This document shows, one piece after another, positions 34,840 to 46,650 of a stretch of DNA of 64,000 nt (position 1 is the stretch's first letter; each line of letters begins with the position of its first letter). The DNA is from Tanypteryx hageni (Eukaryota > Arthropoda > Insecta > Odonata > Petaluridae): contig CM054116.1 in the NCBI GenBank assembly GCA_028673005.1, forward strand, positions 93,888,707 to 93,952,706, given 5' to 3'. The notes under the pieces were generated by a model. That model ran no database searches. It saw only the letters and a program-made list of their open reading frames with translations, and was not told the DNA's origin. A program made the translations under genes and the position numbers.

Positions 34840-35171
34840 CAGTGGGGCCCAACCTTTTTACATGGCGGGCCGCATTCGTAGTTGTGGATGCTTCGGAGGG
34901 CCGCATTGGAAGTCACGAGAGCTTCGGCGAGTCGGATGAGTATTTACATTAGAAGTTTCCAAGGGATTCTGTGGTCTCATATTAGTGAAAATCAAGTCAA
35001 TATAAATTGCTAGTGTTAAAGCTCTACCAGAAAAGATTTTGAGACTAATTATACTGAAAAAATACGAAATTGTCTATATCAAATTTTACTGATCACTTTT
35101 TCATCATAGCTTCGCGGGTCGCATAGAGTGCTTTCGAGAGCCGCATTTGGCCTGCGAGTTGGGGACCTCTG
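34840..35171. mobile_element. 332-bp hAT MITE with exact 8-bp target duplication
   Basis: Left end CAGTGGGGCCCAACCTTTTT; right end, reverse strand, CAGAGGTCCCCAACTCGCAG. Subterminal GGCGGGCCGCA and GGCCAAATGCGGC blocks are typical of animal hAT MITEs. TTTTAGAC flanks both sides exactly (34832-34839 and 35172-35179). No coding sequence inside. Confidence 0.85.
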
Positions 35172-35285
35172 TTTTAGACTGTCTCGAAAATTTACTTTTT
35201 TGTGCTATGACAAGAGCCCCTAAGCATTTTATGCAATGAAAATGCGTTATTTAGTCTTAATTCGCATACATTAAATTATGCTGAT

Positions 35286-35415
35286 CAGAGGTGCCCACTT
35301 TTCTGCTACGTGGTCCATTTTCGCACTCAATGGGGGCCGCAGTTGAAAAATACTTAAAGAAAGAGTTAAGTTGGGGATCGGATGTGGCACACAGGCCGTA
35401 GTTTTGGAACCGCTT
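35286..35415. mobile_element. Short degraded hAT MITE
   Basis: Left end CAGAGGTGCCCACTTTTCTG followed by CTACGTGGTCC. Right part GGCACACAGGCCGTAG and then TTTTGGAACCGCTT, a mutated GGAACCGCTG-like terminus. Flanking octamers do not match clearly. About 130 bp remains, so much of the interior is missing. Confidence 0.45.
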
Positions 35416-35548
35416 AAATGATTTCAGAATGAGGAAATTCCTTTAGCGTTGATCATTTCCTCTTCCTATCTTACAAATATTCACTGTTGAAGTTCCTTTT
35501 ACCTTTCTACTTCCTTTTTAGGTATGCTTGTGCTCAGTCATGTATGTG

Positions 35549-35621
35549 GCCCGGATAGCTCAGTCGGTAGAGCATTAGGCTTTTAACCTAAGGGTCCAGG
35601 GTTCAAGTCCCTGTTCGGGCG
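35549..35621 (+). tRNA. tRNA-Lys, anticodon UUU
   Basis: A 73-nt cloverleaf. The acceptor stem GCCCGGA pairs with TTCGGGC (one G-U), followed by discriminator G at 35621. The D arm starts TAGCTCAGTCGG (box A), the anticodon stem TTAGG pairs with CCTAA, and the loop CTTTTAA places TTT at 35582-35584. The T arm contains GGTTCAAGTCC, a perfect internal B box at 35600-35610. No intron and no encoded CCA, as for eukaryotic nuclear tRNA genes. A run of five T at 35625-35629 serves as the pol III terminator. All stems are intact, so it looks functional, although it sits next to degraded hAT copies. It would decode AAA and AAG lysine codons. Confidence 0.95.
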
Positions 35622-35624
35622 AAA

Positions 35625-35629
35625 TTTTT
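35625..35629 (+). terminator. Pol III terminator of tRNA-Lys
   Basis: Five consecutive T residues three bases after the discriminator base, the normal RNA polymerase III stop signal. Confidence 0.8.
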
Positions 35630-36689
35630 GCTCGTTTAATTTACATAGATTATTTTTCTGACAGCAAGGCAGCTGCTGTTACGTGGGCACTAGCACGTAA
35701 AGTTAGTAAATCCACTCGTTTATCCAATGATGTAAACAAAAATCACAATAAAAAATATTTTTAATTATGGCAAAATATTATTTAAATACAAATTTGCAAA
35801 GCGAAATAAAGCTGAATATTATTTTTATTGTTTGTTTTTTTACCCGTCCATTGCGCATAAGAATGTCAAGAAATTCCATTCGAGATGATATCGATAAGTG
35901 ACTATTTTTATAATGAAGTAAAATTTTTAAATCAGCTCAAAGTCAAATTATAAGTTTCACTCCATCTCATCGCTGTTGACTAATTCTGCCATTCGCTCCG
36001 AAAAAGAGTCGCTCCAATTTCAAGGACGTGGCTTTAAATTAATTTTAATGATGTGCCAACTCTTGGCCAAGGATTTTTATTTTGTGACATTAAAATTACA
36101 CACATTATCATGTGAATGATACAAATAAAAACCTAAAATTTTTGTATCTGAGCCATTATGACGGCAATGAAACAGAGAAACTGCTCTATAAACATTGCCT
36201 TGAATCCTAATGACATCCTTTTTCAAAAACCGTGTCAGTTATATTTAAAGATGGAAGAAATTGAATCGGTGACACCGAACTGATAAAACTTCTATCATCA
36301 AAAGCAAGGCATTACAAAACCCAGATTATACGTTTCTATATGAGCTACTAGAAACTTTGTGACGCTACATTTCGTTATGATTTTCAGAAAAATTACAATA
36401 TAAAAAGTGATTTTGAAATTATAAAATTGCTTACTAAATGGTGATCAATTAGAATGGCAAGTTTATTTTCTCGTGAAAGCTATGCTCGAGTGATATATTT
36501 TTAAACTATTTCATATGATGTTTACTAGGAAAGCTTTCATTAAAGCGTCATATTGAAAATTACTAACCTCAAAAGTCGATTAATGCTATGTATATATCGA
36601 AGGTTAATTATTCGTAAACTTTAATGGCATAAACAAATTATGGAATTAATAAATGGATATTAAATTATACGTGAAGCAGAAGCGATCTT
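35630..36689. other. AT-rich stretch without a recognisable gene
   Basis: Nothing identifiable downstream of the tRNA. Confidence 0.45.
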
Positions 36690-37180
36690 TTCGTACCCTC
36701 GAGAAAAGACTTAATTTTTCGACCCGCCTTTAACCTTGGATTGACTATTATCCGTCAAGGTAACGTTTGACCAAACTCTTTATCGTACGGAGGAGACCAT
36801 TTTGGAGCGAATGTAGGCGTGGCTTTCCTCCGAAACACGTCCCACGCCTTCCATACGTTCGGAAACTATGTCATCGCCGGTTTAAAGAGAAGAGCGTATT
36901 CGATCCAATTCTACGCGTTATCTTAAGGGAGAGTTTAACGACTGATCACTTCTGGCGAAACGAATGCGCGAATCAATCCGGCTATTAGCGTTTTCTTAGG
37001 AGTTTGTTTACAGCAAATTCTAAGTATGGCTTTCTTCCTTCCAACGGCAGCGTTAGGTTGGCGCTCTCCCGCATATTTATCCGTACGTAATTGGGCGGCG
37101 TGTTCGAGGAGTCGGTTCTCGAAAACAAATTCCTAACGCCATCCTGCAAATATGGCGCAATTCGAAATGGAACAGGAACA
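36690..37180. other. CpG-rich block
   Basis: CpG-richer than its surroundings, with several CG-containing words (TTTCGACCCGCC, ACGCCTTCCATACG, GGGCGGCGTG). The small plus frame at 36767-36988 has no recognised domain. Possible regulatory element. Confidence 0.3.
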
Positions 37181-39270
37181 AATGCGCATGCAAGGAATTT
37201 TACTCTTATGCGTGCCCAAAATATAGAAGGCTGTCAGGAACTGAAACAAAAATTCACATTATTTTTTTAAGGCCTGCTGATTTCCTCTTGCCTACGCGCT
37301 ATGGATATATTAGAGGTATTGCAATGAATAGCTATCAGTTTTTAAAATTTAGAAAGAAAGATGTGTAAAAGTGCAGCTATCATATTCTCATTAATTTACA
37401 TTAGTATTTTAAAACGAATGTTTTATAACCTTTCGACAATGCTCTTGCACAGGGAAATAGTGCAATGCCTGTCTTATGCTTGAGAGAACCTGATCGATCT
37501 GGGTTGCCCGATTTGTTCTACTTCTTACATCATTCCATTAATGCACACGAGTTTCTCGTTTTGCTAAGTTGCGACCCCGAAAAACGGGTCCTTCGTCGCC
37601 TCCGTACGCCACAGGAAATAAGCGATTGCTCGTGCTGCGCTCTTGTGGTCACCCCTCACGGTGAAAGGATCGCTATTCATTTCAATGGATGAGACATCGG
37701 TTCGTTAACCGGCTGCTGAAGGTATTCAGGTCGCTCTCATATGTAAGGGCTTAAGCAATGTCGTGGAGTAATAGACTTAAAGTCACGGATACTACCGCAG
37801 TTAACTACCTTAATTCTGAACTGTTTGTCACTTATGGAAAACAATCCCTTGTATTTAACTTGAGAGGACGACTACTAAGCGCTTGATCGCGATCGTTTGT
37901 CCTTTTTTTAAGTTTACATAGGTAGGCATCCAAAGTATCCATGATCATGTAATGTGTTACTTTAATGTGGCGTGAGTGAATGTGAAACAGTTTACCGAAC
38001 TTCAGGATGTTTCGCTTGTAAAAAAATATGATAGACGTGATTAACGAGCTACTATTTAAATTTTCTAATAAATTTCCGTAGTAAATCAATTCTAAACAAG
38101 TTACAAAAAATTCATAGTATTTTATTTCATACAGAATTCAACTAGGTAATTATCGGCTAGGTTGCGTGAGCACATCAAGAAACGAAAGTAAGAAATAAAA
38201 TAAATACAGTAAAATACATTTTCTTGCGCTTAAAACTCGTTTCTCTCATAAATATGCACCGTATAGTTCTAGTGAAAATTTTCATCGAGGGATTCGTTTA
38301 AATTTTGCCATTAAAATTCAGTGAATACAAAATACATATATAATTGCATGCGATTACAAAAGCTCAAACATGAATTTATCCTTCGCTTGTTATCCTTCAA
38401 AAATGATCCGTTTAAACAAGTTACTGAACCTGTATCGACTACTAAAAAGATACAGTGCTTATGAAAATTTCATTAATAAAACGTTTCTCACGGTATGATA
38501 TTAAACAGAAAAGTTTTATTTGACATCTTGTTTCTATGCAATGCTTAAAATCACTTTTTTGCTTCCTTTTCTCCTAGTACGAATTTAAAAGTTAATCGAG
38601 CCAATTTGAATATACACATTAACTCGAGTCAGTAAAGGATGCACCATTAATTTCTCGCATGATGATATTTTTTACGTTTATTTCGCAAGCTGCAGATGTT
38701 AGATGGGATACTTGAGTGGTAGACAGTCACTCCGCGTGTCACGATCTCACAAATGGAGCTTCTCTAAAGCGTAATTTCATCTCTTTCCTTTTCAATGAAA
38801 TCACCTTTGCGAGGGACTCCAGCAAACGTTTCAATATGAGAGCTGCGATTTTTTTGGTATTGGCTCATCATCTTCATCGGTATTCGGATCACTAGCGCCA
38901 AGGGTCGCAGTTGAATTATTCATAAATATGGGTCAATTCGTGCTTTACACCGGCATCTGTATCTCGCGAAACAAAGGTATCTTCTGCCGGAATCTGTGTG
39001 CTAGGAAAACGAGTTAGCTCATTTGTTCCAGATTTTTTGCATATGAAACCGGAGGAATGAAAAATTTACATTTTATCCGAAAGAGCATTTCACGTATTTT
39101 AAAAGGAACAAAACCTTCGATTTTTTTTAATTACTGACATTTTCACTTAGTCCATTGTTTTCGCATCACTTGTCCAACCATAATCAATCATCTCCCAACA
39201 TTTTTTTAAGAATTGGAATCAGGATGCAATGCAATTTCCAAGTCTATTTGTATCACCGAATTCGTGTATG
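37181..39270. other. AT-rich stretch without a recognisable gene
   Basis: No gene or terminus recognised. The 75- and 85-codon frames at 37465-37692 (plus) and 37832-38089 (minus) carry no domain. Confidence 0.45.
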
Positions 39271-39760
39271 GAGAGCGCTAAATATGGACGTTGTATATAT
39301 TCGTATTGTCTGAAGCACTCGCGCCATGGCAAAACAAAGCAAAAGCGAGATGCGCGATGGCGTTCTATGCGCGTGCTAAAGGCATAGCGCAGGACGTCAT
39401 GAAAGTGAGAGACGTCACCGCCGACGGTAGAATACTCCCTCAGTGTAACCTTTTACTCGGCGGCAAATATTTTAAGGTCGGCCGGTTTGTGTCTTTTGGC
39501 GAAGCCCTGTTTCAATGTCTCCTGACCAGTCGGGGGCGAGAGTTCTGACATTTCGCTCGGACCGCATATCCCTCCAAAAATAAAGCACGAATAATGAATT
39601 TCGAAGCATTCCTGGCACGAGGATTGCGAAATTTCCCTTTCCTATGCCGGCAGATATGCAGAAGCCTTTTTGAGCGAATATTTCTCGCGAGGGAAGATTG
39701 CTTTCGAATCATTTAAGCGGACGCTCGCCCTCCCCTGCGAAAAAATAATGAAGTAGTTAT
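39271..39760. other. CpG-rich block
   Basis: Locally CpG-rich (CGCGATGGCGTTCTATGCGC, CGTCACCGCCGACGG, CGGCGGCAAATAT). The plus frame at 39291-39548 (85 codons) is uninterrupted but unrecognised, and its boundaries lack good splice sites. Possible regulatory region; an exon cannot be excluded. Confidence 0.3.
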
Positions 39761-40429
39761 ACCGTTGGAAGTTGCTTCGCAACCATTAAGCTCTTTCGCG
39801 AAAGAGAAAGGGTTGAGAGAAAAAAAAAAACTCGCAACACTTCGCGACCTACAAAAATTTCATTCGAAATCAATATTCGAATCATCTGAGGAATGCTTTG
39901 ACGACAGGAGTCAATCGAGTAAAATACAAAAAGCGTTTGAACTCAACGAAAATTTAATTCTGTGTGTGAATAGCATGCGGACGATTGAAAGGCGCACTTA
40001 TATACGGTGTATTAGTTAGTTTCCTGTACTATAAATATTTGTTTGTTCGAAATACTATTATTAGCGATATCTTGTTATATATCCAAATCTTTTAATTGTA
40101 AAGTTTGAAAAAGCTGTCATTTGAGTTTGAAAATTATTATTTTAAGAATGTAAGCATAACACATTGTTATTAGTGAGATATTTAAGAGTTTAATTTCCGC
40201 AACGCTTAGTTAAATTAAATATATGTAACGTCGCTTAGAATAATATGAAAAGTAATTTACTGACAAAATACAACTGCAATATAATGAAAAACGAATATTT
40301 ATGAATTATTATTACGAATTACTATTTAATTGTCAAAAACATGTTATTATTTTTAATCCGATCAATAACATGAGACAAGCTTAAAGGGCAAACTTAAAAA
40401 AATAAGATGAAGTCAATTAATTATAATTA
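39761..40429. other. AT-rich stretch without a recognisable gene
   Basis: Nothing identifiable. An 84-codon plus frame at 39765-40019 is unrecognised. Confidence 0.4.
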
Positions 40430-40903
40430 CAGTAGAAGCCCTCTTAACCGACTCGCCGATTAACCGACGTTTTACGCCCCTAGGCCAGAAAACTGAAATC
40501 CACAGTTAAGTGCGACATTTTACATAAAAACGACTAGTTTAAAACAGTTAAAACCATTCCTTTCACTCTGCAACAATGTCACGAGTTGCCCCTTGTGCTA
40601 AAATGTTTCTCATTACATAGAAATCCAGTCTAGTACGCATCCGCTGTCAGTTGTCCACCCAGTCCGCTGTGGTTGCTGTCAGTTGTGCCACATACTAGTA
40701 AAGTTCATTGTTATTTTAGTTACGATATTTAATCAATATTAAATTATGTGTATATATATATTATATATATTTACATATATTATATATTTAAAATACAGAC
40801 TGTGTATATGTACTTTTCTATTGGTTCTCCGCTTTAACTGACCTTTTCGATTAACCGACTAACTGCCGGTCCCAAACGCGACAGAATTATAGAGCATTAA
40901 AGG
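40430..40903. mobile_element. Tigger/pogo-type MITE
   Basis: Left end TA-CAGTAGAAGCCCTCTTAACC, continuing GACTCGCCGATTAACCGACG. Near the right end, CGCTTTAACTGACC, TTTTCGATTAACCGAC, TAACTGCCGGTCCC and CGACAGAATTATAGAG lead to a degraded terminus at about 40903, followed by TA. Repeated TTAACCGAC units and the GCCGGTCCC block are typical of Tigger elements in invertebrates. The interior contains only AT-rich sequence (a TATA-rich run near 40748-40790) and no transposase. Confidence 0.65.
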
Positions 40904-41397
40904 TAGTATCGCATGCATAATTTCCAATTACCGTTATCAGTATGAATATGTTTTATCGTGTAATACTTGCGGCATTTTTTGGGGCGCACGTTAGAGCATT
41001 AAACGAAACATTTCACATTTACATTTAAATTATTACCGCGCGAGCCTTGAATGGCGTCTGGCTTCATAATTTATTTTCGGAAACAGCATTTTTTCTATCT
41101 CCACTCCGTGGAAATTACGACTACGTCAAGTTTTTATCAGCCCGTTTCGTTTGTTTTCTCCAGCTTAACTCACGAAGTTTTTTGCTCCAGGTATATGACG
41201 GCGATAAAAAATTATTAGCCTCCTTTGTAAGTAGACGCTTTAAATAAAAAAAATCCGAATAGTGAAAGAGTCCCCAAAATCCTACTTGCCCTGCTAACTT
41301 GTTTCATTATTATTCTTACCGAATGAAAGATTATGCAACGGATTAATGTGCCCGCCGATTGCAGGGGCTGATCTGGGTCGCCAAGTTATGGCTAATA
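40904..41397. other. Stretch without a recognisable gene
   Basis: A CpG-containing segment at about 41030-41180 could be regulatory. The 66-codon plus frame there (41047-41247) has no recognised domain. Confidence 0.35.
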
Positions 41398-41535
41398 CTC
41401 CTTCCTGGACTCTTCTCTCTCTCTCTTGTTCCCCCTTTCTCCACTCAATCTCTCTCTCTCTACCAACCCTCCTCTCTCTCTCAACCCTCCTCTCTCTCCC
41501 AACCCTCCTCTCTCTCTCTCTCTCTCTCTCTTAAT
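41398..41535. repeat. (CT)n tract with an 18-bp tandem repeat
   Basis: Three consecutive units of CAACCCTCCTCTCTCTCT (one base varies) begin at 41464, 41482 and 41500 and run into a longer (CT)n. The frames crossing it on both strands are low-complexity. Confidence 0.8.
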
Positions 41536-41639
41536 ACCCCTTCTCGCATCACCAGAGGCGGGAGAGTCTTCTGCCGCGGGTGGGAAATTGTATTCAGCAA
41601 AGGTTGACGTTGTGTGACGCAACTTCCTGCTTTGGGGGC

Positions 41640-41735
41640 GGCACATCGTAAGGTACGTGACCGCTCTCAACCCTAGTGACGGGGAAAAATGCCTAGGCTA
41701 TGCAGTCGGCTTCAAATCGACTATTCTATTCTATT
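41640..41735 (+). mobile_element. Possible non-LTR retrotransposon 3' end with (ATTCT)n tail
   Basis: GGCTATGCAGTCGGCTTCAA is followed shortly by CGACTATTCTATTCTATTCT. Three ATTCT units after a GC-richer segment resemble a LINE 3' untranslated end with a microsatellite tail. There is no coding sequence to confirm it and the 5' boundary is unknown. Confidence 0.35.
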
Positions 41736-44700
41736 CTGGAGAATTTGTGTGAACATAATGTAAGTGTTAAGTTTTAAATTGATTTTATCTCGTCGGCAAA
41801 GTTGAATTCTCTTGTAATTTGTAATTCACAGTGTATTGCCGATCGTTGAATGAAATTGCGATATGCTGAGGTGTAATGAGGGATAACGGAAACTTTTCCA
41901 AACGACGGAGTTTTCAATAAATAATCACAATTAAAATATGTACGCTGACAGTTCGATGCATTCCAACATGATATTATAATGGAAGCCAGAGCAACTTCAA
42001 TACAGAATATTCAACGCCTAGGTATGTTTTTTCATCTTTAAGTGCCATGTACAAGAAAGTCATGCCGTAAAAATTACATGCCTCATCTAAGATTGATATT
42101 TTATTTCCAATAAAATCTATGGAAAGGAAAGGTTGATGGAAACAATAAGATAATCCATTATTTCATAAAGGTTTCATGATCTATGTGTTAAATTCATAAG
42201 CTTTTATGGCGCTGTAAACCCGGAAAGAGGCAAAGCAATGAAAAATCTATGAGACGAAAAACCGTGATGTTATGATAAGAGGATTTGAATTGTGCATCGA
42301 TGCAATAACACTGGATGAACGCTAAATTGAAGATTTTATAAGTGTCCGTCGGAGATGACGAACTTTTAGGAATAATCGAAACTCTCAACTATATCGGAAG
42401 AATAATCACGGTGATAAAATGCATGAGTTTGACTTTAAGGGGCACAGTATCAGAGCCAAGGCATCAACCGAAGACTTGCGGATATTTAGGTACTTAGCAT
42501 CCATTTCTATCCACCAATTTTATGGACTCCGGCATAAAATCTAGATGCAGATGTAAACTATAATAAAATTTAAAAACTCCTATCACTTCGTGTTATTCGC
42601 GGCGGTGAGTGATTATTATTGGAAAAGCTTACCATATTTTGTTACATCATATTTCATATTGCAGCACGGGAACGAAAGGTGAAGATGGAAAGCTCGGGTG
42701 TAATTTTGTATGGATAGTGGAGGCCATTGGTGGACATTTGTATGCCACCCGTGGGTTAGGGTGTGCAGTGTACGGGCATTGTCATCTCGTGGTAGCGTCA
42801 GGGCTCGGACACATCGCTCGACCATTGTTTCAGGAAAAGGGACGGGAAGAAAGGGTTTTTATTCGTTGGGTAACTTCAGAATAGGTTCTCACGTAGCAAG
42901 TTGGCGGGTTGCCTACGAAAATATGACTTCAAACTCGATCCGTTTTGTCATCCATTTTACCTGATGCGTTGTCCATCGGATGTCCTAAGAGTTTTATTTA
43001 CATAACTTATTCGAGTGTTGTCTTTTGAACGTGGGTCGCTTACTCTGATAGATCTTCCCTAAACAAAAGAGTGGCCTTCTTTGCTTCAGAAAACATATGC
43101 TATCAATTAAATAATCATAAGATATTAAAAAAGAGAAAAATCACTAGAGAAAGTGCAACAAAGTGGTTCTGAAGCCATGGTTTTTTCAGACTCGGCTTTT
43201 TAATCGTTCCTGCTTTTCGAGAAACACGAAAATTGTTCGATTTTTGAGTCATTAAATTAATTTTCCATCAAACATGTTGTTTAGTAGTGTAAATAAATGT
43301 TTCAAAACGTCTTATATTTTTCTGGTGTAAGCGAAGTCATTTAGATATAAAACATCACCTATTTCCTTGAGATAGTGTGTAATTAGGGTGCTAGGTTGGA
43401 AATATTAAAATAATACAGAAAGATAATATTTTTATATATGAAGTTCTTATCTCTGATACCATTCAAGTATTTTTAATTATTTTTTAGCATTTTGTTAGTA
43501 CATATCGATCTAGGAAAGATAAAAATACAAAATAGTCCATTAAGACTGAAAATTGTATGCATAAGTTTAAAAAAATGAAGGTAAGTAGGTACAAGTACAA
43601 GTAAGAATGAAAATGAATAAAAAATCTCTGACTTGGAGGAGTAAACGGTGGAATATTCTACACAAAAATATATTACTGTAACATTTACTGCCCTGACATA
43701 ATAGAGCGTAAGCTTAGGAGATTTTAGGCAGTTATATGTATGATCATAAATTACTGAGATTAACTACCCTCATTTCTAACCTTCAGAATCGCCAAAAACA
43801 TCGATCTCGTTTCCATAGTTCTGGATCGAAATTCAATTAAAACCGTGCTGTAATAGCTGCATTTAAGTTGATGGAAGTACAAGATTTCTAAGAAAACTTG
43901 ATGTACAATTTGGAATGCTAAGGATTTGAACTCAAGAGGGAAAAATAAAGCCGACGAATTGAGAAACAAAAACTCTTTCACGAGAGCTATTTAAACCGTG
44001 GAATAAATCTATTTATATTCCCTTCGAACGTGTGTTGACTGGATGGCTTAATGCTGTTTTCCTCTTCCGCTTCCCCTCTCTTATTCTCTCTGATGAGTCG
44101 TCAATACAGCCTCAAGAGAGGAGATTGGATGAAGGAACCAAGAACTTTGCAGAAAATCCTTCACGGTGTGATAGAGAAGTGAAAGCTTATATGTATTTTT
44201 TTTAACTCCTTTACTTCGCGAGCTCTTTAAAAAACGCTGACACTCAATTAGCTTTATTGATCGTTTACTTTGGATCGCGCTGAATTACTTGATTGGTTTA
44301 ACTTGTGGATCTACGTCGGGAAGAAAGGAGTTTAGGAAGGAGGTTTCAGTGGAGTAATGGGGGCGAACATTTTCGCTCTGCTCTCTAATGAGAGAATTTC
44401 AAGAGAATTTCTGGATTCAATAATAAATCGTTTTCTTAACGATTAATTTACGCTACAATAAGTGACGAAGGACAAAATTAAACCTATCATAAATCTAGGA
44501 AAAAGGATTAAGAAGTATTGGAATAGATTTTTACGAAAATTCAGTTGACTGTTTCTAACTGAAAACGGCGTCTTAAACTTCCGCGTTGTTAAATATTGAT
44601 AAAATAAATAATTGGATAGTCTTAATGTTCACATAAAGTTTCTTTGATGTTTCCGTTCATTATTTGGTCTCTTAGAATAATTTAAATGCATTTCCAAAGA

Positions 44701-45133
44701 CTAAAATTTTTTAACATTTTCTCTGAAATCTTTATCTTAGAAATTGATGAAATATATGATCGTCACTAAAACAGTAATTTAATTACAGTGCTGAAAACAT
44801 CTCTTCTTTTTGTGGAATTTTAATTTTTTTATAACATAATTTGATAATGTTATGCCTGCTACATTTAAGTAGGATTTGATATTTAGTAATAGTAGAAAAA
44901 GAAAAGTCACAACTCCGAGGTGCCCGTTAGAGCCCGACCAGCAGTAATCGATCTTAAAATCTACATTGACCTTGAATTCACATGCCTGAATATGATAATC
45001 CTGTCACTCAAAAATACATTTCGAACCAAAATGCCAATAAAATCGTTTATAAATTCTGTCTCTTTTGGAAGCATATGCACAGCTTACTGAAAAATATAAT
45101 TGTGATCGACAAATTTGTCTGAGGGAGGGAACA
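41736..45133. other. AT-rich stretch without a recognisable gene
   Basis: No gene or transposon terminus recognised. Frames at 42609-42964 (plus) and 43760-43981 (minus) are under 100 codons without domains. Confidence 0.45.
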
Positions 45134-45227
45134 ATGGACCCAGTTCTACTGGCGTCAGGTGCAGATGAATTTCTAGACCAGGAGATTCAAAAATGGAAAC
45201 GCGCCGTGAAGGGAAACAACGAAAAAA
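45134..45227 (+). CDS. Weak candidate first coding exon, unrecognised
   Basis: ATG in a good context (ACAATGG) opens a frame reading MDPVLLASGADEFLDQEIQK and then a Lys/Arg-rich stretch. It runs directly into a consensus splice donor GTAAGT at 45228. Without splicing the frame stops two codons later. An acidic/basic peptide ending exactly at a donor is exon-like, but I do not recognise it. No partner exon or promoter is visible and the following sequence is purine-rich low complexity. It could be chance or a transposon fragment. Confidence 0.2.
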
Positions 45228-45279
45228 GTAAGTAGTCGACGAGTTTAATTTGAGTGGAAAGTGAAAGTAACTGGAAAGC

Positions 45280-45545
45280 GGTTATTTTGGAGAGGGGCGG
45301 AGGGAGAAGGTTAGGTCATGTGGGGGAGGCGGAAGAGGTGGAAGGAGAAGTGTGGGAGGAGGAGCAAGAGGAGTGGGAGAGAAAATGGGGAGGGAAGCTA
45401 GTCGAGGAGGCTGCAAGGAGGAGGCGGAGCCTCTTTCGGAGACTGCGTGAAGGGAGATAGAGAGAGATTTTGTGCGTGTTGAGTTTTTAGGAGGGAGTGG
45501 GACACGAAGGGGTAAAGGGGGAGAGAAAGGGGGAGAAGAAAGGGC
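45280..45545. repeat. Purine-rich low-complexity tract
   Basis: GGAGG, GAGAG and AAAGGGG runs dominate the plus strand. The 68-codon plus and 122-codon minus frames are composition artefacts. Confidence 0.55.
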
Positions 45546-45827
45546 GGTAACCGCAAAGACAACTGTGTAGTGCCCTTCTAAGGGGCGCTCCATCAATAGT
45601 TTTCTATATTCTCGAATATTTAGGGTATGATTGATGGTAACGATCATCAACGAAACTGTTCAAAGGGTCGTTTCATTCAGACAGCTGATGATGATTGATG
45701 GAGGATTATTGTTGCATATTTGTTTCATCTTTTTCGTTAAACTGTGTCAACGGACGTGGCTGTAAGTGAATGAGTGATCCGAGAATTGATAAAGATTGGA
45801 AAGAGAGCAGTTCTCGGGTGATGCTTT

Positions 45828-45829
<2 letters not shown>

Positions 45830-45883
<54 letters not shown>
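45830..45883. repeat. (TA)n microsatellite
   Basis: About 27 uninterrupted TA units, bounded by CTTTCCA on the left and CGCATATAATAC on the right. Confidence 0.95.
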
Positions 45884-45885
<2 letters not shown>

Positions 45886-45919
45886 CATATAATACAGATG
45901 AAATGATTACATTCTAGGG

Positions 45920-46234
45920 CAGCTGTGCCTAAACTACGGCCCGCGGGCCACATCCGGTCCAGCGAATGTCTTCATCCGAGTTTAACAACTAAAGGACATA
46001 AAGTAACAAAATGGAAATAGAAAATTATAAAAACAATATATGTCGCCTTTAACCCTCTATTCCCATAATGCATAAATTAATTTAAAACAAACAACAACAA
46101 CAAACAACTGAACCCTTTAATTTCCTGAAATTATTCTTCACTCTATATTTTCGACTGGGTGTGCCCCGCGAAGAGGTCGGATGTGTGCTATGTGGACCGC
46201 GATGACTGCAGAAATGAGTTATGTGGCACCACTG
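45920..46234. mobile_element. 315-bp hAT MITE
   Basis: Left end CAGCTGTGCCTAAACTACGG followed by CCCGCGGGCC; right end, reverse strand, CAGTGGTGCCACATAACTCA. Subterminal GTCCACATAGCAC-type blocks are usual for the group. Flanking octamers TTCTAGGG (45912-45919) and TTCTAAGG (46235-46242) match at 7 of 8 positions. A run of ACAACAACAAC-like repeats lies inside. No transposase. Confidence 0.8.
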
Positions 46235-46242
46235 TTCTAAGG

Positions 46243-46650
46243 AATCGCATTCCTCGTCTAACTGTAAGAGGGCAGAAGAATACAATACCCGTAAGAGAGA
46301 GAATTATCTCTGATACGGATGCATCGCGGTGTTTCTCGGTTAGAGTAATTATTAATATTCCGCTTCTGCGCGACGCATTCCTTCCGTAACGGCTGTTACG
46401 CGCGTTGGAATCACCGGGCGCCACCCTCGCACCGGCGGCGACCGCTTCGTACGCATGGCCGCGGGAAAGTACTCGCGCCTTCGCTCAAGTGTCGATTTAC
46501 TCTTTCTCGTGTAATACTTTGCCCGACCTCATTCTTGGGGGAAAGCCGCCAATGAATTGAATGTAAAAGAAGATCGATGCCCAGCTAGCCATTTAAAAAG
46601 CTCATTTCGCGCGATTGGAATTGAGAAATAAAAGAATCCCCCCGGTCTAA
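46243..46650. other. CpG-rich block
   Basis: Strongly CpG-rich at about 46370-46500 (TACGCGCGTTGG, CGGGCGCCACC, CGGCGGCGACCG). Short overlapping frames on both strands are unrecognised. Possible regulatory element. Confidence 0.3.
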
